Source: Aquipseudomonas ullengensis (GTDB lineage Bacteria; Pseudomonadota; Gammaproteobacteria; Pseudomonadales; Pseudomonadaceae). From it: a stretch of 64,000 nt of DNA. Numbering within the stretch: the first letter of the stretch is position 1; every line of letters starts with the position of its first letter. Under the pieces are notes generated by a model. It was not told the DNA's origin. It made no database searches and worked only from the letters and a program-made list of their open reading frames with translations. Shown piece by piece: positions 1 through 8,687 of the stretch. The stretch is taken from contig NZ_JACJUD010000002.1 of NCBI RefSeq assembly GCF_014174475.1, positions 608,422-672,421 on the forward strand, written 5' to 3'. The translations under genes were made by a program, and so were the position numbers.

Positions 1-962
1 GCGGCGAAGGTCAGCTTCACCGGCATGCGCTGCACCACCTTGGTGAAGTTGCCGGTGGCGTTGTCCGGCGGCAGCAGGCTGAACTGCGCGCCGGAGGCCG
101 CGAACAGGCTGTCGATGGTCGCTTCGATGGGGGTGTCCGGGTAGGCGTCGAACAGCAGTTCGGCATGCTGGCCGACCTGCATCTTGCCAATCTGGGTTTC
201 CTTGAAGTTGGCCTGCACCCAGATGTCGTCGTTGGGCACGATCGACAGCAGGTAGGCGCCGGCCTGAATGATCTGGCCATTGCGCGCCGAGCGCTGGCCG
301 ACGATGCCGCTGATCGGTGCATGAATCTGCGTGCGCGACAGGTTCAGCTCGGCCTGGGCTACATCGGCGCGGGCGTTGGCGATCTGTGCGTCGAGGCGTT
401 TGACTTCGGCTTTCAGGGAATCGACCTGCTGGCGCTGGGCGTCCAGGTCGGCTTCGGCCTTGGCCAGTTGCGAGCGGGCCACGCGGCTGTCGGCGGAGAG
501 CGTGGTGACGCGCTCTTCGGAGACATAACCCGGCTTGCGCAGGGTCTGCGCGCGGGACAGGTCGATCTGGGTGCGGCTGAGTGTGGCCTCGCTGGCGCCG
601 ACGTCGGCGCGGCTGGCGGCAATCATGCTGGCCTGTTGTTCGAGACGGCTTTGCGCCTGGGTCAGCTCGGCCTCGCGGGTCGCCAGGGCGGCGCGGGCGC
701 GATCCAGGGCCAGCTGGAAGTCGGCGCTTTCCAGGCTGGCCAACAGTTCGCCCTGCTCGACGTGCTGGTTGTCGCTGACCAGTACCTTGTCGATACGGGC
801 GCTGAGCTGGCTGGATACGCGGGTGATTTCTCCCTGCACATAGGCGTTGTCGGTGCTTTCGAAGAAGCGCCCCACCAGTAACCAGTGTCCAAAGAAGACC
901 GCGCCAACCAGGACGAGGAGGGCGACGAAAACGGACAGGCGGCGTTGCAATTGGGCAGGCAT
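1..962 (-). CDS. HlyD/EmrA-type membrane fusion protein (3' end beyond window)
   Basis: Periplasmic adaptor subunit of a tripartite efflux or secretion pump, linking an inner-membrane transporter to an outer-membrane channel. The ATG is at 962 and the frame runs off the left edge, so about 320 N-terminal residues are visible. A single membrane segment lies at about residues 9-30. It is followed by a biotinyl-lipoyl-like half motif (STDNAYVQGEI), a long Ala/Gln/Arg-rich coiled-coil hairpin, the second lipoyl half (HAPISGIVG) and the start of the beta-barrel (NFKETQIGKMQVGQ). This order is typical of EmrA/HlyD proteins. It is divergent from the LysR gene at 1069, which may control it. An MFS transporter gene probably follows outside the window (inference). 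Confidence 0.9.
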   Translation of the reverse strand, partial: MPAQLQRRLSVFVALLVLVGAVFFGHWLLVGRFFESTDNAYVQGEITRVSSQLSARIDKVLVSDNQHVEQGELLASLESADFQLALDRARAALATREAELTQAQSRLEQQASMIAASRADVGASEATLSRTQIDLSRAQTLRKPGYVSEERVTTLSADSRVARSQLAKAEADLDAQRQQVDSLKAEVKRLDAQIANARADVAQAELNLSRTQIHAPISGIVGQRSARNGQIIQAGAYLLSIVPNDDIWVQANFKETQIGKMQVGQHAELLFDAYPDTPIEATIDSLFAASGAQFSLLPPDNATGNFTKVVQRMPVKLTFA

Positions 963-1068
963 GAAGAGGGCTCAAACAGCAGTCGTAAGTGTAAGCAAAT
1001 CTATCAGTGTTGCTGGGAAGTATATAGACGGTAGAATTGCCAAACTTTGTTGCTTATCGGGAACAATC

Positions 1069-1986
1069 ATGGGGCTGGATGATGCGTTGATCTTCACGCG
1101 TGTCGTGGAGTGCCACAGCTTTACCCAGGCTGCCCAGAGCCTGGGCATGCAAAAGTCCACGGTCAGCCGGCGTATTGCCCAGCTCGAAGAACGTCTTGGT
1201 GTACGCCTGCTCAACCGCACCACGCGCAAGCTGCGTCTGACGGAAGTGGGGCAGGCCTATTACGAGCGCTGCCGGCAGATCATGCTCGACTTCGCTGAGG
1301 CTGAGCAGGCCGTCATGCAGTTGCAGCAGGAGCCTTCCGGGCTGCTGCGGATCACGGCGCCGATCGAGTTCGGCCAGTTGTTCCTCGGTAGCGTGCTCGG
1401 GCATTTCATGCGCCAGTACCCGCAGATCAGTGCCGAAGTGGAACTGACCACCCGTGATGTCGACCTGGTCGAGGAGGGCATCGATATCGCCATCCAGATC
1501 GGTCAGCCACAGGACTCGACGCTGATCGCGCGCAAGCTGTTCCAGACCAGTCGCTGCTTGTACGCCAGCCGCGACTACCTGGCGTTGCACGGCACGCCGA
1601 GTACCACCAAGGACCTGGTCAGTCATCGGGCCATCCTGCTGCCGCAGGACTCCTTGCGTTATTGGCCTTTGCTGGGTGAGCACATTGCCTGCCAGCGTGT
1701 GCTGTCGTGCAACAACATCACCTTGGCACGCGAAGCGGCGCAGGCCGGGGCTGGTATCGCGGCATTGCCGGTGATGATTTCCGATGAGTCGGTGCGCAGC
1801 GGCCGTCTGGTCGAGGTGTTGCCAGATATCCGCCTGCCGGTCGGTGAGCTCTACGCGGTCTATCCTTCCAGGCGTTTTCAGGCGATGAAGGTGAAAACCT
1901 TTCTCGACTTCCTGATGGCCAGCCTGGCGACCCACTCCGGGTTGCTGGAGCCGGCGGTGGACGGCCTGTTAATATCGCGCCCCTGA
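1069..1986 (+). CDS. LysR-family transcriptional regulator
   Basis: DNA-binding regulator of 305 residues, the usual LTTR length. The N-terminal winged helix-turn-helix (residues 1-60, [20 protein letters not shown]) is of the CrgA/PA3135-like subgroup, and the C-terminal effector domain follows from about residue 90. I chose the ATG at 1069 because it opens directly on the canonical MGLDDALIF start; the frame is open further upstream but carries no LTTR sequence there. It is divergent from the EmrA-like gene, with a 106-bp shared control region. A short inverted repeat TTGTT/AACAA (1047-1066) lies just before the start codon and could be an autoregulatory site (weak). The efflux-pump neighbour is the likely target. 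The effector is unknown. Confidence 0.9.
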   Translation: MGLDDALIFTRVVECHSFTQAAQSLGMQKSTVSRRIAQLEERLGVRLLNRTTRKLRLTEVGQAYYERCRQIMLDFAEAEQAVMQLQQEPSGLLRITAPIEFGQLFLGSVLGHFMRQYPQISAEVELTTRDVDLVEEGIDIAIQIGQPQDSTLIARKLFQTSRCLYASRDYLALHGTPSTTKDLVSHRAILLPQDSLRYWPLLGEHIACQRVLSCNNITLAREAAQAGAGIAALPVMISDESVRSGRLVEVLPDIRLPVGELYAVYPSRRFQAMKVKTFLDFLMASLATHSGLLEPAVDGLLISRP

Positions 1987-2021
1987 TTTCGCCCTTTCGC
2001 TTCTTTGTTTTGAGACCCGTC

Positions 2022-3503
2022 ATGACCAAAGTCCGCACCCGTATTGCGCCGTCGCCCACCGGTGATCCGCACGTCGGTACCGCTTATATCGCCCTGTTCA
2101 ACCTGTGCTTCGCCCGTCAGCACGGCGGCGAGTTCATCCTGCGCATCGAGGATACCGATCAACTGCGCTCGACCCGTGAGTCCGAGCAGCAGATCTTCGA
2201 TGCCCTGCGTTGGTTGGGTATCGAGTGGAACGAAGGCCCGGACGTCGGCGGCCCGCACGGCCCGTACCGGCAGAGCGAGCGTGGCGCGATCTACAAGAAA
2301 TACTCGGACGAACTGGTCAGCAAGGGCCATGCCTTCCCGTGCTTCTGCTCCGCCGAGCGCCTGGATCAGGTGCGTGCCGAGCAGATGGCGAAGAAAGAGA
2401 CGCCGCGCTACGACGGTCATTGCATTCACCTGGCGGCGGCCGAAGCGCAGCAGCGCATTGCTGCCGGCGAGTCGCACGTGGTGCGCATGAAGGTGCCGAG
2501 CGAAGGCGTCTGCGTAGTGCCGGACATGCTGCGTGGCGACGTGGAGATCCCGTGGGATCGCATGGACATGCAGGTGCTGATGAAGGCCGATGGCCTGCCC
2601 ACCTACTTCCTGGCCAACGTGGTCGACGACCACCTGATGGAAATCACCCATGTCCTGCGTGGCGAGGAATGGCTGCCGTCGGCGCCCAAGCTGATCAAAC
2701 TGTACGAGTACTTTGGCTGGGAGCAGCCCAAGCTCTGCTACATGCCGCTGCTGCGCAATCCGGACAAGAGCAAGCTGTCCAAGCGCAAGAACCCCACCTG
2801 CATCACCTTCTATGAGCGCATGGGCTACATGCCCGAGGCGCTGCTCAATTACCTGGGTCGCATGGGCTGGTCGATGCCGGACGAGCGCGAGAAGTTCTCC
2901 CTGGCCGAGATGGTCGAGCACTTCGACCTGTCGCGCGTATCGCTCGGTGGGCCGATCTTTGATGTGGAGAAGCTGTCCTGGCTGAATGGCCAGTGGCTGC
3001 GCGAACTGCCGGTGGATGATTTTGCCAAGCGCGTACAGGACTGGGCGTTCAACTCGCAGTACCTGATGCAGATCGCTCCGCACGTGCAGGGGCGAGTGGA
3101 GACCTTCGGCGATATCGCGCCGCTGGCCAGCTTCTTCTTCAGTGGTGGCGTGCAACTGGATGCCAAGCTGCTGGAGCACAAGAAGCTCACCCCGGACCAG
3201 GTACGCCAGGCGCTGCAGTTGCTGCTGTGGGAGCTGGAGGCGCTGCGTCAGTGGGACAAGGAGAAGATCACCGCGAGCATCCAGTTCATCTGCGAGGGCC
3301 TTGGTCTCAAGCTGCGCGACCTGATGCCGCTGATCTTCCCGGCCATCACTGGCAAGGCCAGTTCGGTGTCGGTGCTGGACGCCATGGAAATCCTCGGTGC
3401 CGATCTTTCCCGCTTCCGTCTGCGCCAGGCCATTGAGCTGCTTGGCGGGGTGAGCAATGGCGAGACCAAGGAGTGGAAGAAGCTGCTGGAAACTTTCCGC
3501 TGA
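2022..3503 (+). CDS. gltX: Glutamate--tRNA ligase
   Basis: Cytoplasmic class I aminoacyl-tRNA synthetase that charges tRNA-Glu with glutamate. The 493 residues match the bacterial GluRS length. The HIGH-type signature is in [14 protein letters not shown] (residues 9-22) and the KMSKS-type loop is KLSKRK (K251-K256 region). The Rossmann catalytic half is followed by the helical anticodon-binding half. The ATG at 2022 gives the standard [12 protein letters not shown] start; an in-frame TTG at 2010 is less likely. Only 35 bp separate it from the LysR stop. Two tRNA-Glu genes lie just downstream, which places enzyme and substrate genes together, a layout I recall from other pseudomonads. Confidence 0.98.
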   Translation: MTKVRTRIAPSPTGDPHVGTAYIALFNLCFARQHGGEFILRIEDTDQLRSTRESEQQIFDALRWLGIEWNEGPDVGGPHGPYRQSERGAIYKKYSDELVSKGHAFPCFCSAERLDQVRAEQMAKKETPRYDGHCIHLAAAEAQQRIAAGESHVVRMKVPSEGVCVVPDMLRGDVEIPWDRMDMQVLMKADGLPTYFLANVVDDHLMEITHVLRGEEWLPSAPKLIKLYEYFGWEQPKLCYMPLLRNPDKSKLSKRKNPTCITFYERMGYMPEALLNYLGRMGWSMPDEREKFSLAEMVEHFDLSRVSLGGPIFDVEKLSWLNGQWLRELPVDDFAKRVQDWAFNSQYLMQIAPHVQGRVETFGDIAPLASFFFSGGVQLDAKLLEHKKLTPDQVRQALQLLLWELEALRQWDKEKITASIQFICEGLGLKLRDLMPLIFPAITGKASSVSVLDAMEILGADLSRFRLRQAIELLGGVSNGETKEWKKLLETFR

Positions 3504-3568
3504 GCGGTGGGCGAGGGTAAGTGATTGTTCTTTCGACGAAAAAGATTCGAGTCGAATGAAAAATAGTG

Positions 3569-3597
3569 TTGACAGCCAAGGCCCTCGAACCTAATAT
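3569..3597 (+). promoter_or_regulatory. Strong sigma-70 promoter of the tRNA-Ala/Glu cluster
   Basis: Perfect -35 TTGACA (3569-3574), a 17-bp spacer, and -10 TAATAT (3592-3597), about 19 bp before the first tRNA. The base run after the -10 (GCGCCCCG) is a GC-rich discriminator of the kind seen at stringently controlled stable-RNA promoters. A 13-bp palindrome ATTCGA-G-TCGAAT (3545-3557) lies just upstream; its role is unknown. Confidence 0.85.
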
Positions 3598-3615
3598 GCG
3601 CCCCGTCCAAGCGAC

Positions 3616-3691
<76 letters not shown>

Positions 3692-3737
3692 AATTGCCAC
3701 CGAACGAATTCCAGCCGTTCGAGTGAATGAAGGTTTC

Positions 3738-3813
3738 GTCCCCTTCGTCTAGTGGCCTAGGACACCGCCCTTTCACGGCGGTAACAGGGGTTCGAGTCCC
3801 CTAGGGGACGCCA
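3738..3813 (+). tRNA. tRNA-Glu (anticodon TTC)
   Basis: 76-nt tRNA with encoded CCA. The acceptor GTCCCCT pairs with AGGGGAC, the anticodon stem is CCGCC/GGCGG with loop CTTTCAC (anticodon TTC), and the T-loop is GGTTCGAGTCC. It is identical to the copy at 3981. Confidence 0.98.
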
Positions 3814-3856
3814 CTTTGCGCAGTGCTTGCACTGCACGTCGAGAGACGCAAAATCC

Positions 3857-3932
<76 letters not shown>

Positions 3933-3980
3933 ATCACTAACAGGTCAGCTTAAGGGCTGGCCTTGTTCTTCGAAGGTTTT

Positions 3981-4056
3981 GTCCCCTTCGTCTAGTGGCC
4001 TAGGACACCGCCCTTTCACGGCGGTAACAGGGGTTCGAGTCCCCTAGGGGACGCCA
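3981..4056 (+). tRNA. tRNA-Glu (anticodon TTC), second copy
   Basis: Identical to the tRNA at 3738-3813, with encoded CCA and anticodon TTC. Last gene of the four-tRNA cluster; a terminator follows at 4082. Confidence 0.98.
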
Positions 4057-4081
4057 TTTTTACCCGCTATGCGGGCTTTGG

Positions 4082-4118
4082 AAGGGTCATTCCGTCATGG
4101 AGTGGCCCTTTTGTTTTT
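4082..4118 (+). terminator. Rho-independent terminator of the tRNA cluster
   Basis: Stem AAGGGTCATTCC / GGAGTGGCCCTT, 12 bp including two G-U pairs, with a 5-nt loop, followed by TTGTTTTT. Confidence 0.8.
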
Positions 4119-4179
4119 CTGCCTCGTGCAATTCCTATTTCCTGAGCTCCCGCTTCCGACCAGTGGTTTTGATTGCTGC

Positions 4180-4212
4180 TTGTACTTTTATATTTCGTCC
4201 GTAATATTACGG
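4180..4212 (+). promoter_or_regulatory. Promoter with overlapping TetR-type operator
   Basis: A -35-like TTGTAC (4180-4185), a 16-bp spacer and -10 TAATAT (4202-4207). The perfect 14-bp palindrome CCGTAATATTACGG (4199-4212) covers the -10. It sits 24 bp before the TetR gene, so autorepression of the TetR-hydrolase operon is the simple reading. Confidence 0.65.
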
Positions 4213-4235
4213 GCGTAATGTATGCGGAGGTGGCG

Positions 4236-4775
4236 ATGGGCGACAAGAAGAGCAGAACGCGCGAACGCATCCTTGATGCAGCCACCCGTGCGCTGATCCA
4301 GCAGGGTCCGGCCGATCCCAGTGTGGGTGAGGTAATGGGCGCTGCCGGGCTAACGGTTGGCGGCTTTTACGCGCATTTCGACAGCAAGGACGAGCTGATG
4401 CTGGAAGCCTTCTGCAAATTGCTCGAGCGTCGCCGCAACCGGCTCCGCCTGCTGGATAACAGCCTCGCGCCCCAGGAGCGCCGGGTTCTGGCTGCCGCCT
4501 TCTACCTGTCGCGCAAGCACCGTGACAGCGAGCACGACGCCTGCCCCCTGCCGAGTGCCCTGAATGAAGTCAGCCGTTTGCCGGCGCCATTTCTGGCGGC
4601 GCTGGTCAGCCATGTCGAGTTGATGGTGGCCGAGTTGGCGGGGTGTCCGGAAGACGCCGACAAGGCGCTGGCTGACCTGGCGCTGATGGTTGGTGGGATG
4701 GCCTTGGCGCGGGCGCTGGGAGGCAGTGAGTTATCCGATCGAATCCTACGTGCCGCCAAGTCGGCGGTGATCTGA
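4236..4775 (+). CDS. TetR/AcrR-family transcriptional repressor
   Basis: 179-residue regulator. The N-terminal TetR helix-turn-helix spans about residues 5-55 (RERILDAATRALIQ ... VGEVMGAAGLTVGGFYAHFDSKDEL), with the typical GFYAHF recognition-helix end. The rest is the helical ligand domain. I chose the ATG at 4236 because GGAGG lies 6 bases upstream; an upstream extension would begin inside the promoter. A palindromic operator covers the promoter. The alpha/beta hydrolase gene follows 42 bp downstream in the same direction, so this is probably a self-regulated repressor-enzyme pair. The inducer is unknown. Confidence 0.9.
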   Translation: MGDKKSRTRERILDAATRALIQQGPADPSVGEVMGAAGLTVGGFYAHFDSKDELMLEAFCKLLERRRNRLRLLDNSLAPQERRVLAAAFYLSRKHRDSEHDACPLPSALNEVSRLPAPFLAALVSHVELMVAELAGCPEDADKALADLALMVGGMALARALGGSELSDRILRAAKSAVI

Positions 4776-4817
4776 GAGCGTGCCCGCAGTGTCGGGCCTG
4801 GTGTAAGGAGCAGCGAG

Positions 4818-5672
4818 ATGAGCAACATGAACTGGGTTCGTGGCTTCAACGCCACTGTCGGTCGCCTGGCGCCGGATTGGGCGGCCAGTCGTATGCAGCG
4901 TGTTTTCCTATCGCCGAATGAGATGCCGCCACGCGAGTGGGAGCTGCCGTTGTTGGCGGATGCCGAGCGCATCACCCTGCGCTTCGGGCTGTCTGCCTTG
5001 CGCTGGGGGCAGGGGCCGGCGGTGTTGCTGCTGCACGGTTGGGAAGGGCGCCCGACCCAATTTGCCCACTTGGTGCGTGCATTGGTGCGCGCCGGCTATG
5101 GCGTAGTGGCGCTGGATGGCCCGGCCCACGGCCGCTCACCGGGGTATGAGGCGAATGTGGTGCTGTTCGCCCGTGCATTGCTTGAGGCGGCCAGCGAGTT
5201 GCCGCCGCTGCGGGCGGTGATTGGTCATTCCATGGGCGGCGCTGCGGCGCTCCTGGCGACTCAGTTGGGCTTGCGCACCGAGGCGCTGGTGACCATCGCC
5301 GCGCCGGCGCGGATCCTCGGTGCGCTGCGGCGCTTCGCTCATTTCGTCGGTTTGCCCCGGCAGGCGCGTGCGCGTTTCGTCAGTCGGATCGAGCAGACGG
5401 CCGGCATGCCCGTAGCCCTGGTCGACGTGGCGCACTATCGCCTGGATATGCCGGGCCTGGTGGTGCATGCGCAGGATGATGGGATGGTGCCGGCCGCCGA
5501 GGCGCAGAGTATCCATGCGGTATGGCCTGGTAGTCAGTTGTTGAACCTGGCGAGTGGTGGGCATAGCAAGCCGCTGGCTGATCCGCGGGTGGTGGAGGCG
5601 GTACTGGAGTTGCTGGATTCGGTGGCTGAGCCTCGTCTGGATAGGCTTGAGTCTGTCGCCCTCGCGTCCTGA
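4818..5672 (+). CDS. Alpha/beta hydrolase
   Basis: 284-residue serine hydrolase of the alpha/beta fold, probably cytoplasmic (no signal peptide). The oxyanion-hole HG lies at residues 73-74 (LLLHGWEG). The nucleophile elbow GHSMGG has Ser138, the acid is probably Asp220 or Asp221 (VVHAQDDGMVP), and the catalytic His is His249 (GGHSKPL), giving a complete triad. The start has a good ribosome site (TAAGGAG). It lies 42 bp after the TetR gene and is probably co-transcribed. An esterase or lipase-like role is likely; the substrate cannot be told from sequence. The 271 bp up to eda hold no gene I can support. Confidence 0.9.
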   Translation: MSNMNWVRGFNATVGRLAPDWAASRMQRVFLSPNEMPPREWELPLLADAERITLRFGLSALRWGQGPAVLLLHGWEGRPTQFAHLVRALVRAGYGVVALDGPAHGRSPGYEANVVLFARALLEAASELPPLRAVIGHSMGGAAALLATQLGLRTEALVTIAAPARILGALRRFAHFVGLPRQARARFVSRIEQTAGMPVALVDVAHYRLDMPGLVVHAQDDGMVPAAEAQSIHAVWPGSQLLNLASGGHSKPLADPRVVEAVLELLDSVAEPRLDRLESVALAS

Positions 5673-5943
5673 CGCTGTGGTGCTTCGGGCAGACCTGCTG
5701 ATCGCGGTAGGCCTGCCTCTTTTTATTCAGTTCGGACGTTTTTTAATCGTCTAGCTGGGACTTGATGCCGCCTGGTCATGAAGCGTGCGGCTCAAGCCGT
5801 TACACTCCCCCCATCAACGCGATGCTCGCGTACGGCATGACTGGCGCTGGTGTGCTTCACCGAGCCCGGACGCCGTCACAGCCGGCATGGTGCGCCTTGG
5901 CCCAGTCGAGCGCGGGGCAACATTTTTCGATGAGGGGACTGAC

Positions 5944-6594
5944 ATGAACCTGACAATGGACAAGGTACTGCAGCGGGCGCGGCCGGTATTGCCCGTGCTG
6001 GTGATCGAAGATGTGGAGCTGGCGGTGGATCTGGCGCGTGCCCTGCACGCCGGTGGCATCAGCGTGCTGGAAGTGACACTGCGCACGCCGCGCGCCCTGG
6101 ATGCATTGGCGGCGATTCGCCAGGCCTTGCCGGAGTTGCTGGTGGGCGCGGGGACGGTGATCCACGCCGAGCAGTTTCAGGAAGCCCGCGATGCCGGCGC
6201 GCAGTTCACCGTCAGCCCGGGTTGCACCGAGCGCTTGGCGGCCGCGGCGGATGACTCTGGAATGCCGTACCTGCCGGCGGTGATGACACCCTCCGAGGTG
6301 CTGCTGGCGCTGGAGTACGGCTACCGGTCGCTGAAGCTGTTCCCGGCCAATGGCACCACCAGCGTGAAGATGCTGAAAAGCTTCAAGGGGCCGTTCACCG
6401 GCATTCGCTTCTGCCCCACGGGCGGCATCACCGCAGACAACCTGCTGAGCTTCCTGCGCTTGCCCAACGTGGCCTGCGTCGGTGGCACCTGGATTGCCCC
6501 GGACAACCTGATTCGCGCGCGTGCCTGGGATCAGATCACCCAGCTCACCAGCGAAGCCTGCGCCCTGGCGGCCACGGTGGAGGTCAAGCCATGA
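5944..6594 (+). CDS. eda: 2-dehydro-3-deoxy-phosphogluconate (KDPG/KHG-type) aldolase
   Basis: Class I aldolase cleaving 2-keto-3-deoxy-6-phosphogluconate to pyruvate and glyceraldehyde-3-phosphate in the Entner-Doudoroff pathway. It has 216 residues with the key residues present: Glu43 and Arg47 in EVTLRT, the Schiff-base Lys131 in SLKLFPA, and the phosphate loop CPTGGI (157-162). The ATG at 5944 gives the usual N-terminus, though the frame is open further upstream. There is no edd, zwf or pgl here, so this is probably an additional paralogue (like PAO1 PA3131, from memory) rather than the hexR-regulated copy; I saw no HexR-like TTGT/ACAA box. It overlaps the thioesterase gene by 4 nt. Confidence 0.9.
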   Translation: MNLTMDKVLQRARPVLPVLVIEDVELAVDLARALHAGGISVLEVTLRTPRALDALAAIRQALPELLVGAGTVIHAEQFQEARDAGAQFTVSPGCTERLAAAADDSGMPYLPAVMTPSEVLLALEYGYRSLKLFPANGTTSVKMLKSFKGPFTGIRFCPTGGITADNLLSFLRLPNVACVGGTWIAPDNLIRARAWDQITQLTSEACALAATVEVKP

Positions 6595-7040
6595 GCTGGG
6601 ACTTGCCGACCCCGTTCGTCATCGACCTGAGCGTCGCCGCCGAGGATATCGATGGCCTCGGTCATGCCAACAATGCGGTCTATGTAAGCTGGCTGGAGCG
6701 TTGCGCCTGGCGTCATTCACAGCATCTGGGGCTGGATCTGGCTGAGTATCGCCGTCTGGACCGCGCCATGGCGGTACTGCGCCATGAGATCGATTACCTG
6801 GCCAGCGCCTATGAGGGCGAAGAGCTGCAGATGGCCACCTGGATCATCGAGTCCGACCAGCGCCTGAAGATGACTCGGCGCTTCCAGCTCTGGCGACCGG
6901 CTGATGCCACCACCCTGCTGCGCGCGCAGACCACCTTCGTCTGCATCGAACTGTCCACCGGCAAGCCCAAGCGCATGCCGGTGGAGTTCATCGAGGGCTA
7001 TGGTCCGGCGGTGCTGGAGCCCTATCCGTTGCAGCTGTAA
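6591..7040 (+). CDS. Acyl-CoA thioesterase, YbgC/4HBT hotdog family
   Basis: 149-residue hotdog-fold protein that probably hydrolyses acyl-CoA thioesters in the cytoplasm. The 4HBT signature is at residues 19-33 (DIDGLGHANNAVYVSW), with the active-site Asp19 or Asp21 and the G-H-x-N-N turn. The gene overlaps the aldolase stop by 4 nt (ATGA), so the two are translationally coupled. Substrate length is not predictable. An aldolase-thioesterase pairing has no obvious metabolic link. Confidence 0.88.
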   Translation: MSWDLPTPFVIDLSVAAEDIDGLGHANNAVYVSWLERCAWRHSQHLGLDLAEYRRLDRAMAVLRHEIDYLASAYEGEELQMATWIIESDQRLKMTRRFQLWRPADATTLLRAQTTFVCIELSTGKPKRMPVEFIEGYGPAVLEPYPLQL

Positions 7041-7057
7041 GAGGCCGGGTCTGGGGC

Positions 7058-7453
7058 TCAGTTGAGCATCGGCGCGAGAAATACCTGGCCTGGTTGTACC
7101 TTGATGGCGAACTGGCGGGTTTCACCCGGGGTGATCAGCACCGACTGCGATGGCCCCGGGCCGTTGCCGCCGCAATAGCCGGCGGAGGACAGCGCCACGG
7201 AGACGCTGATCTGGCCGCTAGGCAGGTCGAGCATGGTGCTTTTGCCCGGGCCCAGGCTGGCGGCCCGTTGCAGGTTCACGTAGATGTCCACGTCGCAGGC
7301 GTTCGGCGCGTTGCTGTCGCGGCTGAAGATCAGCCGGCCGGGCGAGCCGGGCACGGCGTTGCTGGGCACGACCTTCACCCCGCGCGGCACAGTGTCGTCG
7401 GCAAAGCTGGTGCTGCAGATCAGGCTCAGGGCGAGCAGTAGAGCGTGGCGCAT
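7058..7453 (-). CDS. Small secreted protein of unknown function
   Basis: 131 residues. The N-terminus MRHALLLALSLICSTSFA-DD is a good Sec signal peptide with likely cleavage after SFA (residue 18). The mature part is about 110 residues with two cysteines (ACDVDIYV and GYCGGNG) that could form a disulfide. It is rich in beta-prone sequence and ends QPGQVFLAPMLN. An AAGGAG ribosome site precedes the ATG. It is convergent with the thioesterase gene and divergent from dusC. I do not recognise the family; a periplasmic beta-sandwich is plausible. Confidence 0.8.
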   Translation of the reverse strand: MRHALLLALSLICSTSFADDTVPRGVKVVPSNAVPGSPGRLIFSRDSNAPNACDVDIYVNLQRAASLGPGKSTMLDLPSGQISVSVALSSAGYCGGNGPGPSQSVLITPGETRQFAIKVQPGQVFLAPMLN

Positions 7454-7556
7454 GGGTTACTCCTTGTAGGGGCCGCGAGGCCCGGCCGCCGTCGGGGAAA
7501 TCTTGCGCGGCGCCGGCTACAGCTTAAACTACGCGCCCTTTTTTCCGGACAGTCCC

Positions 7557-8546
7557 ATGCAAATTGCCTTGGCGCCCATGGAAGGCCTGGTCGACGAGAT
7601 TCTGCGCGACGTGCTTACCCGTGTTGGTGGCATCGACTGGTGCGTGACCGAGTTCATTCGCGTCAGTGACCGCCTGCTGCCGGCCTCGCACTTTCGCAAG
7701 CTGGCGCCTGAGTTGGGCTCTGCCTCACGCACCCGCAGTGGCACGCCGGTGCGGGTACAGCTGCTCGGCTCCGATCCGCAGTGCCTGGCGGAAAACGCCG
7801 CCTATGCCTGCGAACTGGGGGCGCCGGTGATCGATCTCAACTTCGGTTGCCCGGCCAAGACGGTGAACAAGTCGCGCGGCGGTGCGGTGCTGCTCAAGGA
7901 GCCGGAGCTGCTGCATGCGATTCTCTGCGAGGTGCGCCGGGCAGTGCCGTGCGAGATTCCGGTGACGGCGAAGATGCGCCTGGGCTTCGACAGCCCGGAT
8001 GGCGCGCTGGATTGTGCGCGGGCCCTGGCCGACGGCGGCGCGGCGCAGATCGTGGTGCATGCGCGGACCAAGGCTGACGGCTACAAGCCACCGGCCCACT
8101 GGGAGTGGGTGGCGCGGGTGCAGGACGTGGTGGCGGTGCCGGTCTATGCCAATGGTGAAATCTGGAGCGTCGAGGACTGGCAGCGCTGCCGCGAAGTCAG
8201 CGGTGCGGAGGACATCATGCTCGGCCGTGGCCTGGTGTCGCGTCCGGACCTGGCCCGGCAGATCGCCGCCGCGCGCGCTGGGCAGGCGCTGGCACCGATG
8301 AGTTGGGAAGAGCTGCAGCCGCTGCTGCGCGACTTCTGGCTGCAGGCGCGACGCAAGATCGCTCCCCGTTACGCGCCGGGCAGGCTCAAGCAGTGGCTGG
8401 CCATGCTGACCCGCAGCTATCCGCAGGCGACCGAGCTGTTCACGGCACTGCGCCGGGAGAACGATTGCGCGCGCATCGACGCACTGCTGGGTTGTGTGAA
8501 TACCAGCGCCTTTGCTCTTGAGGAGCGCTGCGCCGAGGTGCTCTGA
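7557..8546 (+). CDS. dusC: tRNA-dihydrouridine(16) synthase
   Basis: FMN enzyme that reduces U16 in the tRNA D-loop, 329 residues. The TIM barrel starts with [11 protein letters not shown]. The catalytic Cys98 is in [18 protein letters not shown], followed by the Dus motif [15 protein letters not shown] and the FMN-phosphate region [10 protein letters not shown] / [14 protein letters not shown]. The sequence after [13 protein letters not shown] suits the DusC subgroup rather than DusA or DusB. I use the ATG at 7557 because family alignments begin at [10 protein letters not shown]; an in-frame GTG or TTG upstream adds unconserved residues. Confidence 0.93.
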   Translation: MQIALAPMEGLVDEILRDVLTRVGGIDWCVTEFIRVSDRLLPASHFRKLAPELGSASRTRSGTPVRVQLLGSDPQCLAENAAYACELGAPVIDLNFGCPAKTVNKSRGGAVLLKEPELLHAILCEVRRAVPCEIPVTAKMRLGFDSPDGALDCARALADGGAAQIVVHARTKADGYKPPAHWEWVARVQDVVAVPVYANGEIWSVEDWQRCREVSGAEDIMLGRGLVSRPDLARQIAAARAGQALAPMSWEELQPLLRDFWLQARRKIAPRYAPGRLKQWLAMLTRSYPQATELFTALRRENDCARIDALLGCVNTSAFALEERCAEVL

Positions 8547-8589
8547 ACGGCACGTGGATGAGTGGATGAAGTGGGCGGATTGACGGTCT

Positions 8590-8618
8590 CTTGAAATTTT
8601 TTGCGGCGTCCTTATCTA
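8590..8618 (+). promoter_or_regulatory. Sigma-32 heat-shock promoter of ibpA
   Basis: CTTGAAA (8590-8596) matches the sigma-32 -35 consensus exactly. After 13 bp comes CCTTATCTA (8610-8618), close to the -10 consensus CCCCATNTA. It sits directly before the structured leader of the small heat-shock gene. Confidence 0.85.
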
Positions 8619-8620
8619 GG

Positions 8621-8687
8621 GAATACGGGATGCCGAAGTCGGGTCCCGTACTCAATCGACTCGCTGAATTTCAGGAGATGTTGCATG
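8621..8687 (+). promoter_or_regulatory. ROSE-type RNA thermometer in the ibpA leader
   Basis: The leader folds as an upstream hairpin (TACGGGA 8624-8630 with TCCCGTA 8644-8650, inner CCGA/CGG). A small 3' hairpin pairs TCGCT (8661-8665) with the Shine-Dalgarno AGGA (8673-8676), leaving one unpaired G. This is the defining U(U/C)GCU anti-SD signature of ROSE elements. At low temperature it should hide the ribosome site 8 nt before the ATG at 8685, and melt on heat shock. Confidence 0.85.

Noticed and set aside
5673..5943. HexR site or small gene upstream of the aldolase
   Set aside because: No TTGT-N7/8-ACAA box and no short frame with a ribosome site. A TACACT at 5801 looks like a -10 but has no partner -35.
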